Source: Cryoendolithus antarcticus (taxonomy: Eukaryota > Ascomycota > Dothideomycetes > Cladosporiales > Cladosporiaceae). Taken from it: a DNA stretch of 64,000 nucleotides. Below the pieces are notes generated by a model. It worked only from the letters and a program-made list of their open reading frames with translations. It did no database searches and had not been told where the DNA came from. Positions 29,561 to 40,795 of the stretch are shown in pieces. The position numbers were made by a program, and so were the translations under genes. Each line of letters opens with the position of its first letter. Within the stretch, counting starts at the first letter, position 1. The stretch is from contig NAJO01000026.1 of assembly GCA_002077065.1 (NCBI GenBank), positions 62,001-126,000 of the forward strand. Reading direction: 5' to 3'.

Positions 29561-31791
29561 TCAATCCCTCACCTGCCGCCTCTCCATCATCGCCTTCACG
29601 CTCGCCTCATTCTCACTCTGTATCAACGTCCGCATCCGTCGATCCTCAACCGAGCCGGGACCTAGGGTCCGGATCTCGCGGGCCGGATTGCCGGCTACGA
29701 CTGTGTAGGGTGGGACGTTCTGCAGAAAATCGACCGTTAGTGTATGCAAAGGTTTTCTGGGGGATGTTGTCAGAAGTGAATGTACCTTCGTCACTACCGA
29801 GCCAGCGCCCACCACGGCGCCTTTGCCAATCACCCGATGTGGGAGGATCGTCACGTCACCGCCGATGAAGCAGTCTTCTTCCACTATGATCGCGCCGCCG
29901 CTGAGACGCCCTTGACTTCCGTTACGAGAGCCAGCGTCAACGCTAGCTGTGAGACCGTAGAATTTCACATTCGGGCCTACGATCGTGCGGTTGCCGATGA
30001 TGATCTCGCAGGGATCTTGCATGTAGCAGCCAGCGCCAATGACTATGTCGTCGCCGAGGTTGATGTTGTATCCAAAGTCGCAGTTGAATGGCGTTTCGAC
30101 GATAGTCCTGTAGCCTATCCTTCCAGGACGGATCAAGGTGGGGGAGTTGGCTGGTACGCCATGGTACTTCTGATTTGAAATCGGTCGTTTCGCGGGATCT
30201 ATGACAGCTGAGAAGAACCGCGATCGCTCGTCTGCGCTTATTCCGTCCGAGGGGCGGGCGGCGTTGTTGTAGCGTTCTACGGCTGCTTTGCATTGTTGGC
30301 GGTCATCTAGGAGGACGTCGTCGATGAAGTGGAGGTAGGGCTTCCCTAGGAGCATCTTCTCTTTCTCGGAACGTTGGCCGGGTATGGCGAAGGACAGATT
30401 GCTGAGGTGCAATGCGCGTTGCGAGCTGGAGGTGCCGACGCTTTCGCGAGAGCTGACTGTAGTGCCTGCGCCGGTTTGTGGGCGGTAGGAGGCTAGGGGT
30501 GGGTGCTGCCAGGGTTCTTGCGGTGGGACCGCGTCGTATGGGTAGCCGCTTATTGGAGTTGGGAGTTGATTGAAGTCTACGGGAGGGAGGGTAGGTGGGA
30601 GGCTCACTGGCGGCTGAAGGCCATGTGGCCAGGTAGATGGCCCACCCGGACGCCAATGGTCCCGTTGATACGGCGCGCGTGCACTTTCTGGGGAGATCGG
30701 CCCGGGTGGTGGCCGGTGTTGTGCTGTAGAGCTGGGCGGAGCAGCAGGTGGTACTGTTGTCCGGCCCCAGTGATCGTAGCGGGGGCCATCGGCAAAATGA
30801 GCGGGTTGGGCGGTCTCGACTTGCTTTGCCTGGATCTGTAAAGGTCGGGCTTGTGTCACGGCTTTGGAATTGGTAGCCTTTCCTCCATAACCAGCACAGG
30901 TGAAGTTGCCTCTCACGCAGTTAGCACAAGCCGGCTTGGTCTCGTCGCACTTCTTCTTGCGACTCCGACACGTGAGACATCCGCTTTTGGTACGGTTACT
31001 GAAGTTGCGCTTTCGTTTGTTATTACTGGAGTCGCCATAGACATCAGGACTGTACTCTGACGATCGCGGAGCGCTGTGATGATTCGTTTCGTTGTCCTCG
31101 GGGCTATCTCCAGACGGCGTGGACTGGTCTATTGAGTGCAGATGCGTGGCCAGTGACTCGGCCATGTTTGCCTCTGTCTCGGGTCGAACTTGCGGCAGAG
31201 GCTGGCGCTGGTTCCATGTGGGAACTGGCGTTGGCTCGCTGTCCAAGGTCAGCACAAGCTCGTATATCATTCATAAGCATCAGCTTACCGGCTCGTGGGA
31301 GCAATGTCGCCTCGAGTTACAGATGACGAATCGCCGTTGGTAGCCTCCGTAGTCTGGCGATCCTCGACTGATCTTGCAGCAACATCTTCATGCATGATCA
31401 TCCTGCGTTTGGGAGAAGGCCTGTCTTCGATAGATGGTACTTCGCGGCTGGACTCAACGTGAGAGTCAGTCTCAACGTGTTTCCGCTTCGCGCTGTCGCG
31501 GCTCTGTTCGTACGACGGCTCGGGTTGCAGAACCGAATCCGTTCGATCTGCTGCCCGCCAGCCTGGCTGAGACGGTATGTCATGTGTTCCGGTAAGTGTC
31601 GAGTAGGTCATACCTGTTTTATACGGTTGAGATCGCTCATTCAACGGTGGTAGATGGGAATTGGACAGGGTCTCCAGGTTTACTGCGGTAAAGCCGACCG
31701 TACCTGTCGGAGCCTGCGCATTCAACGAATTCGATCCAGTGCCCTGACTTAAGGTCGTGGTGTCGATCTCCAGGGTGATGGTCTCCCTCAT
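29561..31791 (-). CDS. Zn(II)2Cys6 domain fused to MAC/hexapeptide O-acetyltransferase
   Basis: One gene combines a fungal DNA-binding zinc cluster with a sugar/thiogalactoside-type acetyltransferase. Exon 1 (31791 to about 31289) encodes a polar Ser/Thr-rich region; a ~50-nt intron (GTAAGC...GGACAG) joins it in phase to EPTPVPTWNQRQPLP. The zinc cluster is CLTCRSRKKKCDETKPACANCVRGNFTC, with all six cysteines. A ~150-residue Pro/Gln linker leads to a MAC-type helical domain (EKMLLGKPYLHFIDDVLLDDRQQCKAAV...). A left-handed beta-helix follows with NINLGDDIVIGAGCYMQDPCEIIIGNRTIVGPNVKFYG and IVEEDCFIGGDVTILPHRVIGKGAVVGAGSVV. Near 29721-29786 a ~66-nt in-frame intron with a CACTAAC branch-like site splits VTK from NVPPYTVVAGNPA. 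The active-site His typical of the maltose/galactoside acetyltransferase loop is not obvious in its usual place. Confidence 0.8.
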
Positions 31792-34298
31792 CTGCGCTTC
31801 TCAAGGTTGGGTAGTCTGCATGTGTTGGCACTTCGCAAACTTAGTAACAGCAAGGTTACGAGACCGGTATGTAGGCTCGATTCTCTGCTGTCAAGCTGGC
31901 GAGCTGACAGCCGCGCGAGACAGAGGTACGCCTTGGATACTTTGAGCAGTGCTTCCGACGCTTGCGCTTGGAGCTCGCGTCAAGCGCCTGTAGAAGTTCG
32001 TAGTGACTATCTTCTGATCCGAATGACTTCCTACTACTTGGAGGTACACGATGTTGCACTAAAATGCCTGGTAGGAATTGCGTAGAGGGATTGCCGATCG
32101 AGACACAGATGTATCACTGTTCGTCAAATGCGCTAAGCGGCTAAAGAGCGTCTGTGAGCGCTTGTTCCAACTCTCGTGCGAATGGCCGTCGAAAGCGGAT
32201 CAGTGGTAAACGACCCAGAAGTTCCAGTGAGAAGTTTCAATGCTACGGTAGTCGTGCCAGAATTCCACAGAGGTCGAAAACGTCGAGAAAGACGAACGGA
32301 GAGGGGAAGTGTGCAATATTGGGATGGAGGAGAACCGCCCGTGCAGGCGCTCACGGTCGCTAAACAGGCCATGCCACATCCATGCGGCGGCTAAGATCCG
32401 ACCAGGCCGCGTCTGGGGATATCGTTCATTGGACGCGAGGCACGGGCGCGATGGCATGGCTCGCTCCGGACGAGCGTCGATCGCGCTGATGAACGCCAAA
32501 CGGCGATGGCTCTTATGTGACAAGCCGCAGCGGTAGCGACAAGGCATTCGTCGCACACGTTGTGGCCCGCACGGCTAGCCACGTTGCCGTCGTCAACTTC
32601 GCTCGTGAATCAAGGCCATGGGAGTTGCATGCGGTTCCTCACGTTTCCAGCCCCCGATTGGGTCGTCTTAAATCGCCCCAGCTACGCGCTGCCTGGCGCG
32701 GGAGTACATCTGATACACAACGAATGATCTACCACTATATGCGCCCGCACATTAACGCCCTCGCCTTGTCAGACCAGTGCTGACTGTCTCCACCCGGCGT
32801 GACGCTTGCCCCCTTAGCCTCTGACAACGCTCATCAGTGTGCATGTCTTGCGCCTACGTGCAGGCGAGCACATGGCCAGCCATACCCGTGCCCCATGCAA
32901 GACAGCACAACTATTGGCGATGTGCGCAAGCGCCTGACGTTGATCGCCACATGCCTTGGGCAGGTCGACATAAACATCAGCTGACATTCGCTTTCATTAG
33001 ACGCCGCCGTTGCTGCAAGGTCGGAAAGATGTCCCACCGATTGCGTACCACATAGATTGCTTGAACAGGCATCACGAAATGGTAGGATATCGAAAGCGAT
33101 GCACGTCTGAGCCCTTAGCGCCGGAGGTCAGGACGGGACGGAGAGGCACGTTATTCAGCTTGGCACTGTCTTCGCGCCAGCTCGAGCGATTCGCCGATGC
33201 GCTTTCTGAGAAGTACATGTAGGCGCCGACAGTACTTCCACCTCGAATACATGCCTTGCCTCCACATTTTGACTTGCTTGGCCTGATAGTCACTTTCAAT
33301 GACTTGATCTCAGCATGACCGCAGCTGCAAATGTCTCGGGTGGCACAGCAGGCTCCCCAGCGGCCTGCTCTCCCCGTCTCACACTCGCTGGGCCGCTCGG
33401 AAGAACCCATCCAACAGCCGCCACGCTGAAATCCCGGGGAACAAGGTCCGCCTGCCTGTCTCACTTCGGCTGCAAGTAAGCGAGAAAAGGCAAGCCGATG
33501 GTTTTGGGTTCCGCACCGTGCGGCTGTTTTGCGGGGCACCGATTCATTAATGTCGCGGATTACATTCTCTACGACTTTGCATACCGGAGTAGGCAAGGGT
33601 GCACTCGACCGCTCGGTTGGCCTCAGACTGGAGATTCCGTACCCGACCATGGGGCCGAGAATGCACGGCGTGCATAGTCGGCCGGATCGAACGGGCCTTT
33701 GCCTTCTACCGCGTCCATGGGACTGGGCTGCTCGACCTCATGCCATCCGCAGAATTGACACATCGCGGAGTATTGCTCTTCAACGATACCGGAAAATTAC
33801 AGCGCTCGCACTGTCTGAGGCTTCATTCCAGTCGTAAACTCTTCAGCGACATTAGTCCATGCGACAACGCTTGGATTGATGGCAATGTTAGTACCACGAT
33901 CCAGCGATGGACTTCATTCCTCCAACGTCTGCCCGAGCAGCGGCCTGGCATGAGAGGTAATGTGAAACCTCGCGTGAACGAAAGTATGTTAAGCTTCGTG
34001 GCTTCAGGGTACCACATGTCTGGGATGACCGACAGGCTGGACGTGGTGCAAGACAGCGCGGCTATGTAGAAGTGACAGGTCTGAATACCTGCACGCGACT
34101 GCCTTCGGCGGCGTGAGGCTGACCTACGATACATGTTCCGGGGAACGACCTCTTGGACACCGAATCCTTCGACTGCCGGAAGAGGACCGCTGTACCATAC
34201 GTTATATCTCGCTTCTCGACACTCCCTCAATCCTGATTCGCGTCCCACATCGATGTGATGCTTGCGACTGCATAACGCAGCGCTTATCACAGCCTCGA
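31792..34298. other. Gene-free interval, 2.5 kb
   Basis: No coding region supported. Open frames here (the longest is about 190 codons, minus strand, 33072-33650) are Cys/Arg/Ser-rich without family motifs and look like chance frames in GC-rich DNA. Upstream promoter sequence of the fusion regulator must lie near 31.8-32.5 kb. Confidence 0.5.
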
Positions 34299-35800
34299 TC
34301 ATGTCCCAGCTGGACGGCTCACCCGGCTCAATATATTGCGCTGTTCCTCGATAAACGCCATGGTCCTGGAAGCGTGCAGCTTCGCCTTCGGCGCTACATG
34401 CTCGCATTGCAATATTGCCCAAAGTGGATATTGGACAATGACAAGCCCGATATCACGCAAGGGGCCCTTTGAATATTCGGCAGTGGTATCGGCATTGCCC
34501 AGTAGCCACGGCACCACGTCTGTCAGGCTTTCGACACTTGCATTGAGGCTGTTCAGCCACCTTATGCTGGTCAAGTCCTCTGGGCCCGTTGGTATAGCTT
34601 CTCTACGACTATGCCACCAGAGTAGTGCATCCATGATCAGCGCCTTACCCATGTGGAACAGCATCCAGTTCCGAGCTGCTGGCACACTAGTTGGTACCGT
34701 CGCGGCGGCTCTCGGCCATGTCACCTGTAATGGGCTGCTTTCGAGTGGAACGCAAACAGGTTCCATTCTCGACATCTCGCTGCATACGGCCCAGTACGAT
34801 TCTTCTGTGAACACAAGATCTTGCAAACGACGGATAACGTCCTCCACAGACCTCGTGCAGATCGATGCAGCATTCTGCCTCACTTGTGCTGTCTTCAAGA
34901 ACCGGAGTTCGTGGCAGACGTCACAGATGAAGTTGGCTACTCGCACATCTGTCAGATCCTGACTAATCTGGGCACATGATCGAATGCAGTCACTGAGATC
35001 AGCATCTATGCATAGCAATTGCCGGGCTTGAATCCTTGGAGCCGCCGCGCGTATGAGCATTGTGCTCTTGGGATGCATTGACGATTTCCGCATTTCGATC
35101 TGGAGTAGTCGAACAACCGCACCAGTATGTATGCCCAATGGAGTCGGTCGACGAATGTAGAGTATCTCGAGCGTGTCGAGTGCAAGTACTGCGGCGAGCA
35201 GATCCGAGCTGATGCCCACGAGGTCGCCCTCGGATCCATTCAACAGGCGCTGTATCGATTGCAAGGTTGCCAGGTATGACTTCACTGCTTTGGTAGCGAA
35301 GTCGTCGTACCCTTCGACTACCGCGAGGTCGGCGTATGCGACTGCTCGTACGGCCGATAGAACGGCATCGTTACTCGTTGTTGATCTGTAGACATCGTAG
35401 CTCCCTAGGCAAGTGTTACCGGTCGCCCATCGTGCGGTGAAGCGAGTGAGGACGCGGTCTTCTAGGGACCAGAGTGGAGGAGGTGCAAGCACAGGGCTCT
35501 GATGTTGGGTATCAGTGACTGGACATAGTGCAAGAGACGACTTGTCGTGCGTACAATACCAAACCCCGAACCTAAGCTTCCCACAATTACGTCTGCGTTA
35601 CTTGCAGTCAATATGCTGCTTCCACCTGTACGCCGTGTTTGAATTGCACCTGCGCCAGTGCGATTGACGAATCGAAATGCTGTGGCGTCGGGATAGCTGC
35701 AGGCCAAACCATGTGCCAAACAACTACTGCAGGCTGGCCGGGCTTTGTCACATGCTCTGCGAGTTGTGTAGCACGAATCACACCGTTGTCTCGGTGGCAT
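34299..35800 (-). CDS. Zn(II)2Cys6 transcription factor
   Basis: This is a putative nuclear transcription factor with an N-terminal binuclear zinc cluster: CDSCYTTRRACDKARPACSSCLAHGLAC, cysteine spacing C-x2-C-x6-C-x6-C-x2-C-x6-C. The start MPPRQRCDSC at 35800 places the cluster at the extreme N-terminus. Exon 1 runs to LGSGFGI; a ~55-nt intron (GTACGC...CATCAG) joins in phase 0 to SPVLAPPPLWSLEDRVLTRFTARWATGN, a block typical of one fungal Zn-cluster subgroup. The rest (about 400 residues) is helical and Leu-rich with no further named domain, ending NILSRVSRPAGT. Total length is near 480 residues. Two palindromes in its upstream region could be operator sites. Target genes unknown. Confidence 0.85.
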
Positions 35801-36248
35801 CGCCTGAGTGAAGAAAATAGAGAGATCGCAACAGTTTTATGATGATCAGATGGAGCCTTCAAGCAGCGGTGTGTACCTTGTTACTTCTACGGTACCGAAC
35901 AGCGATCGTCCAGGCTGCAGCTGGATGCGAGTCAACGACATCACTCCGACATCACCAGATTAATTTTACATAGATGTAAATATTCGGGAAGCTTCTCTCA
36001 GCCTCGATCGAGAAGTGCATGTCCGGGACCGAGTGCGAAGTACGTGCTGCAGTATGACTAGACATGTCACAACGTCAAAGCTAAGGTTATCGGCAAGCCA
36101 CTGGGCGGATAAGGAGGTATGTATGTAGATATGTCTACATCGGTTGTACTCTAGACGCTCTGTACATGAGTAGTACTATCTCCACCAAATGCCCCCTTGC
36201 GTTGCTCGTCACTTGGAACCAACGGTGAATCTCAGCATCCCGCTTCCA
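35801..36248. promoter_or_regulatory. TF upstream region with two ATGT/ACAT palindromes
   Basis: This is the promoter side of the Zn-cluster gene. It contains TTTACAT-AG-ATGTAAA (35965-35980) and ATGTAGA-TATG-TCTACAT (36123-36140), both perfect inverted repeats with 7-nt arms. The second could also act as a hairpin. Confidence 0.5.
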
Positions 36249-36719
36249 CTACGTTAACGCAGCATACAGCCCCAAAAACCCGGCAACCAGATGTAGCGAC
36301 CCCCTGAAGTAATTCTGCGTGACCCAAGCCTTCAGGAACGTCACCGCCTCAGCGTCGATCCCGGGCTTAGCCAGCAGTTCATTACTCTTACTGATCTCAA
36401 TCAATCGATTAATCCCCGGCTTCATAACCACACTCGTCAGCGGTAATGACAAAGCTGTTAAGACCGCGGCAGTCGTGTAATACTGTCGCTTCATCGGCTG
36501 CGTGTATGCGAGATAGGCGTGTGCGATTATCGCTGTGGACGCCATTGGAGCGATTGTCAAGGCGCCGATGTTGAAGACTTTGGCGAAGATCGGGGTCGAG
36601 ACTGAGGCTGGTTGGTTGTAGAGATGTGGAATGACGTTTTGGGAGAAGACTGCGTTGTAGCTGCCGAGGATGAAGCCGCTAGGAATTGCAAGCATCTGGG
36701 CGGCGAGTGGGAGGTCCAT
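36249..36719 (-). CDS. DUF1772 (anthrone oxygenase-like) membrane protein
   Basis: The product is a 156-residue single-exon protein with about four hydrophobic helices, matching the DUF1772 layout: MLAIPSGFILGSYNAVFSQNVIPHL, then KVFNIGALTIAPMASTAIIAHAYLAY, then TTAAVLTALSLPLTSVVMKPGINRLIEI, and finally FLGLYAAL. The GxYNxxFSxNVIPxL and KPGINRLI positions resemble conserved family segments. Some DUF1772 proteins oxidise anthrones in aromatic polyketide pathways, but many are uncharacterised; no polyketide synthase is visible here. It lies downstream of the Zn-cluster regulator in the same orientation with 448 bp between. Confidence 0.78.
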   Translation of the reverse strand: MDLPLAAQMLAIPSGFILGSYNAVFSQNVIPHLYNQPASVSTPIFAKVFNIGALTIAPMASTAIIAHAYLAYTQPMKRQYYTTAAVLTALSLPLTSVVMKPGINRLIEISKSNELLAKPGIDAEAVTFLKAWVTQNYFRGSLHLVAGFLGLYAALT

Positions 36720-37857
36720 GGCGCTTTATGTAGAGGCTGGTCTGGGAGAGGAAAATGTGGTGAGCTGTTCGTGGGGAGGCAATGCTGATTGTGACGGTGA
36801 AAGCCTTGTTTTGAAGGCGCGCTTGGTGAGATTCTGTGAGATGAGAGAGAAAGGAGAGAGAGACAGGAGAGAGAAAGAGATATGGAAAGCGTGCAAGATA
36901 TACTCAATGCAATCCTGCAGCTGCTGTCCACTTAGTGCGATCAAAGGGCCAGATCATGCTGGAGCCACGCAGCAAATCCAGACTCGCATGGCTTGCATGC
37001 GGCAATTGCCATCTGGTCTGAATGGCAATCTGCTGGCAAAAGGTCTGAAAGCTGCGGAGCTGCTGATGATATGGGCAGAGCTTATGAGCACTTAGCCCGC
37101 ATCCGCTAGGCCCGAAGAGGCTCTGCATAACGTGGCGCTGCGCTAGGATGTTCCAAACTCTACTCTTGAGCTCAGCACGGCGTTAGTGTACCGCCGTGAT
37201 CGCGGTCAGTGAGTTCATCCGCTTGTACAGGGTGACGATCGATGTCAGGGACGGGCTTTGCAGTGGAGGCATACTTACCACCGAGCTGAGATCTTGAGTG
37301 CGTGTTGGGTACGGCATTGCGTTCATGCGAAAAGCCCGTCCAAGGATCATGCCTTGTGACGAACCACAAATGCACTGCGTAGTTTGAACGTAATTCATTA
37401 GATACCCAGTCCTCCTGATATGCCATTGGATTGCGTTTGAAGAGCCTATCATCCACGGCAACTCGAAGCACACTGCATGCTCGCTACGGCATTTTGTGCA
37501 TGCAGTGTATGCAGCTGGCTTTCATCGGCAGCGTCGAAGGATCCTAAAGTTCTGTTGTCTGGCCGTGCCACAACATCTACTTCGGTATGCGAGGTGGAGG
37601 GTCCACTCATCTCTACCTACCTCATTTGGTAATCGTTGACAGTGACCTGTCTGGCTAATCTGGTCTGGCTGCTGAATATAAGAACCAGTGACTCCCAGCT
37701 GAGAATGACTTCGCTCTCACATTGTCATCCTCACACCTCCAGCATTCTCCTCTCTCACCATCTTCAGGGTCCCTCAGCTTCGGTATGTGTATGGACGATG
37801 ATGAAGAGACGGAACAATGAACTGACTTGCCTAGAGAAGCCACAAAACATAAACACA
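36720..37857. other. Intergenic, 1.1 kb
   Basis: Divergent promoter region between DUF1772 (minus) and the SnoaL-like gene (plus). A purine-rich GAGAGA tract at 36838-36884 lies just upstream of the DUF1772 start. No gene. Confidence 0.5.
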
Positions 37858-38262
37858 ATGGCCTCAACCGACATCGCCGCCGCCAACGTTGCTCAGATGC
37901 ACCGCTTCGTGACCGAAGTCCAACAGAACGGCAACTTCGACCTGATCGACCAACTCACCCACAAAGACTTTGTCGACCATACCGCAGCTCAAGGTCAGTC
38001 GCCAAACATCGATGGTGTCCACTTCATCATGAGGTACATCCACTCGAACATCAAAGACCTCAAGATCGAGATCGTCCACTGTCTGAGCGATGGCAATGTC
38101 GTCGCAACGACCAAGTATCTCCGTGGAACGCAGGTCGGAGACCTTATGGGCAAGCCGGCGACGAACGGACCGATCGAGTTGAGGATCATGGACTTCATGA
38201 CTGTGGTAGATGGACAGTTCAAGGATCATTGGGCGACTGTGAGTGCGATTGAGGACAAGTGA
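37858..38262 (+). CDS. SnoaL-like / NTF2-fold protein
   Basis: This is a 134-residue protein of the cystatin-like alpha+beta NTF2/SnoaL superfamily. The ATG at 37858 gives MASTDIAAANVAQMHRFVTEVQ; an upstream in-frame extension lacks family features. The pattern is an N-terminal helix, NFDLIDQLTHKDFVDHTA (the typical helix ending in a Phe-xx-His pocket), GVHFIMRYIHSNIKDLKIEIVHCLSDGNVVATTKYLRGTQ and a final strand ELRIMDFMTVVDGQFKDHWATV. SnoaL relatives include polyketide cyclases and ester hydrolases, but small stand-alone fungal copies are mostly uncharacterised. No signal peptide. Confidence 0.82.
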   Translation: MASTDIAAANVAQMHRFVTEVQQNGNFDLIDQLTHKDFVDHTAAQGQSPNIDGVHFIMRYIHSNIKDLKIEIVHCLSDGNVVATTKYLRGTQVGDLMGKPATNGPIELRIMDFMTVVDGQFKDHWATVSAIEDK

Positions 38263-38689
38263 GAGTGTCCACCATGTCCAGGTCAGACATTAGATAGAAG
38301 AGTGGTATGTCCATTAGCCGTGTCAGGAGATTCATATTGTCATGTTCCAGGTAGATCTTCGCTTTCCGTGACGCTGTAGTGTATATGAGCAGGCCTTGGC
38401 TGGCATCCTACTCTGTGAAGCTCTCACAGAAGACGCGGTCTCTGATAATGACTACGACATGATAGCCAATTGGCGATACGGCGGACAGATCTTTTGATGG
38501 GGACATTGTGAGGAATTGGTCGTTTCGTGAGAGCAGAGTAATCTGCATGCTACAGTGAAACGCGGATTTGGCTTATCTAAGCGCGATCTCCCGCGGATCG
38601 GCCCATATCCTCTACCCGTCTATTTTCTTCGACTATAGGCATTGCAGCTCTGGCGACGATCTGAAGTACGATATCAGTGTTGAGCAATC
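38263..38689. other. Intergenic
   Basis: 3' flank of the SnoaL-like gene and MPP10 promoter; no other feature. Confidence 0.5.
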
Positions 38690-40795
38690 ATGGCCAGCAC
38701 CTTCCTCAACACTCTGGAGAGAGCGCCTCACGCTTTCCTCCAGCCAACTCTGCCGCTGCATACAGACATACTTGCCTATTTGAAGGACGTCCTCGATCCG
38801 ATCGCCTCAGATGTTAGCGTAACGCAGCAGCAGCGCCTTCAAGAGGCGCGGAAGAAGCGCAAGCGTGGTCAGAATGCGCCTGATGAAAATGTGCTGCAGC
38901 TAAAGCAAGTGCACGTCGCTGGCTTTGGTGTAGAGCAAGTATGGGAGCAGGCGAGACGGGTGCTTGATGCGACCCGGAAGGAAGTTGAGCTGGGCTTACT
39001 GGAGGCGGACGCCAGGCAAGATACTCAACAAGGTGTCAGCGGTAGTGAGGAGGAAGACGAGAGTATTCTCGGCGAGGAAGGCGTCGACTGGGAGCTCGAT
39101 GGCGAAGATGTGGATGAAGATGTGCAGTACGACGGCACCTCGGATGTCATGGACGAGGATCTGGACACGGACGGCGAGATCGCGCAAGATGCATTGGACG
39201 AGGACATGGAACTCGACAGCGAAGACTTGGACGACAGACCTAATGAGCCGCCAGAGGAGCTCGTGACAGACAAGTTTGGTCTCAATGACGGCTTCTTCTC
39301 GATCGATAACTTCAACAAGCAATCCGAGTTCCTCGAGCAGCAGGACGCGCGTGGCGAGAACGACGGCGCCGCGAGCGACGAGGAGGATGTGGACTGGGAT
39401 GCTGATCCGTACTTGGCTGGCGGAGCCGATGGCGAGAACGGCGAGACAACTGGAGCAGCTATGGGAGTCGTTGAGGATGACGATGACGACGATGAAGCAG
39501 ATGCAGGGGGCTTCGGCGACCCAGACGCACCAAGCGAAGACGAGGAAGACGAGCTGGAGGCTGGCGATATGGATGACATGGGTGGCATGGGAAACACGAA
39601 CAACATCATGTACAAGGACTTCTTTGCACCGCCAGCCCAGAAGAAGCGGCCGAACAAAAAAGGTCGACCAAATCCGCACAATTTTCCTGCCAAAACGGCA
39701 GTCACTGCCAGTGATGCAGCAGAAATGGACGAAGATGCTGAGGAGACTGAGCGCAACATGGCTGCTGTGCATCGCGAGCTGTTCGAAGACGAAGAATCGG
39801 GAGAGGAAGAGGAAGAGAATGAGCTCGATCCGGGAGATCCCAAGTCCCGCAAGTCAGCCCATGAGCGTAGACGAGCAGCCATTGCAGAGGAGATTCGCAA
39901 GCTCGAAGCTGCTAACGTTGCCAAGCGTGACTGGACATTGTCAGGCGAGGCAAGAGCTGCTGATCGGCCGATGAACTCTTTACTGGAGGAAGATCTTGAC
40001 TTCGAGCGAGCTGGTAAGCCGGTGCCTGTCATCACAGCCGAAGTCAGCGAGAGCATCGAAGAGCTGATCAGACGGCGCATCCTGGCACAAGACTTTCAGG
40101 ACATCATACGTCGACGACCAAACGATCTTGCAACGGGGAAAGGACGTCGCGGGAAGCTGGACTTCGAACTCGACGACAGCAAGAGCAAGAAAGGTCTGGC
40201 TGAGGAGTACGAAGAAGAGCATCTTCGCCAGACAGATCCCACCTACGTCGATGCGAAGGACGAGAAACTTGCTAAGGAACACAAGGAGATCGAAGCAATG
40301 TGGCGCGACATCTCGTCCAAGCTCGACAGTCTATCGTCTTGGCACTTCCGTCCTAAACAGCCTACCGCACAGATTGACATCCGCGTCGACGCACCCACCA
40401 TCACAATGGAAGATGCCCGACCTAGCGCTGGTGGTGATGTCGCCGGCGCGAGCCAGCTTGCTCCACAAGAGATCTATAAAGCCGGCGAAGCAGCCAATAG
40501 CAACAACGCTGAAGTCGTCGGTAAGAGCGGTCTTCCCTCTGGCCGTGAGGAGCTGTCTCGTGAAGATCGCAAGCGCAGGCGGCGTCGCGAGAAGGAGAGG
40601 ATTCGCAAAGCTGGCGGCAATGAGCCGGCAGAGAGTGAGAGCAAGGGTGCGAAGGAGAAGAGGGATGTGGTGAGTGATCTGAAGAAGGGTGGTGTCAAGG
40701 TGATTGGGAAGAAGGGTGAGATGAAAGATGTGCAGGGGAAGGCCATCAAGGATGCGGAGACAGGGGCGCAGGGAGGGTCGAGGTTTAAGCTGTAG
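38690..40795 (+). CDS. MPP10: U3 snoRNP protein Mpp10
   Basis: Mpp10 is a core subunit of the U3 small nucleolar ribonucleoprotein in the 90S pre-ribosome, needed for early 18S rRNA processing, in complex with Imp3 and Imp4. Single exon, 701 residues. The N-terminal segment MASTFLNTLERAPHAFLQPTLPLH is followed by long Asp/Glu tracts typical of the family. The diagnostic DKFGLNDGFFSIDNFNKQSEFLE lies near residue 200, then NIMYKDFFAPP, and the conserved C-terminal part has RDWTLSGEARAADRPMNSLLEEDLDFERAGKPVPVIT and SSWHFRPKQP. The tail is Lys/Arg-rich, consistent with nucleolar targeting. Length is normal. Confidence 0.93.
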   Translation: MASTFLNTLERAPHAFLQPTLPLHTDILAYLKDVLDPIASDVSVTQQQRLQEARKKRKRGQNAPDENVLQLKQVHVAGFGVEQVWEQARRVLDATRKEVELGLLEADARQDTQQGVSGSEEEDESILGEEGVDWELDGEDVDEDVQYDGTSDVMDEDLDTDGEIAQDALDEDMELDSEDLDDRPNEPPEELVTDKFGLNDGFFSIDNFNKQSEFLEQQDARGENDGAASDEEDVDWDADPYLAGGADGENGETTGAAMGVVEDDDDDDEADAGGFGDPDAPSEDEEDELEAGDMDDMGGMGNTNNIMYKDFFAPPAQKKRPNKKGRPNPHNFPAKTAVTASDAAEMDEDAEETERNMAAVHRELFEDEESGEEEEENELDPGDPKSRKSAHERRRAAIAEEIRKLEAANVAKRDWTLSGEARAADRPMNSLLEEDLDFERAGKPVPVITAEVSESIEELIRRRILAQDFQDIIRRRPNDLATGKGRRGKLDFELDDSKSKKGLAEEYEEEHLRQTDPTYVDAKDEKLAKEHKEIEAMWRDISSKLDSLSSWHFRPKQPTAQIDIRVDAPTITMEDARPSAGGDVAGASQLAPQEIYKAGEAANSNNAEVVGKSGLPSGREELSREDRKRRRRREKERIRKAGGNEPAESESKGAKEKRDVVSDLKKGGVKVIGKKGEMKDVQGKAIKDAETGAQGGSRFKL

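Noticed and set aside
33380..33440. CGG...CCG pairs as Zn-cluster binding sites
   Set aside because: CGG and CCG triplets are too common in this GC-rich stretch, and the spacing (about 17) and distance from any start codon are not persuasive.
33072..33650. 192-codon minus-strand open frame in the 31.8-34.3 kb gap
   Set aside because: Cys/Arg/Ser-rich with no motif, no convincing splice sites and a competing plus-strand frame; probably a chance frame in GC-rich DNA.
39025..40080. 351-codon minus-strand frame, Ser-rich
   Set aside because: Antisense shadow of the Asp/Glu-rich MPP10 coding sequence.
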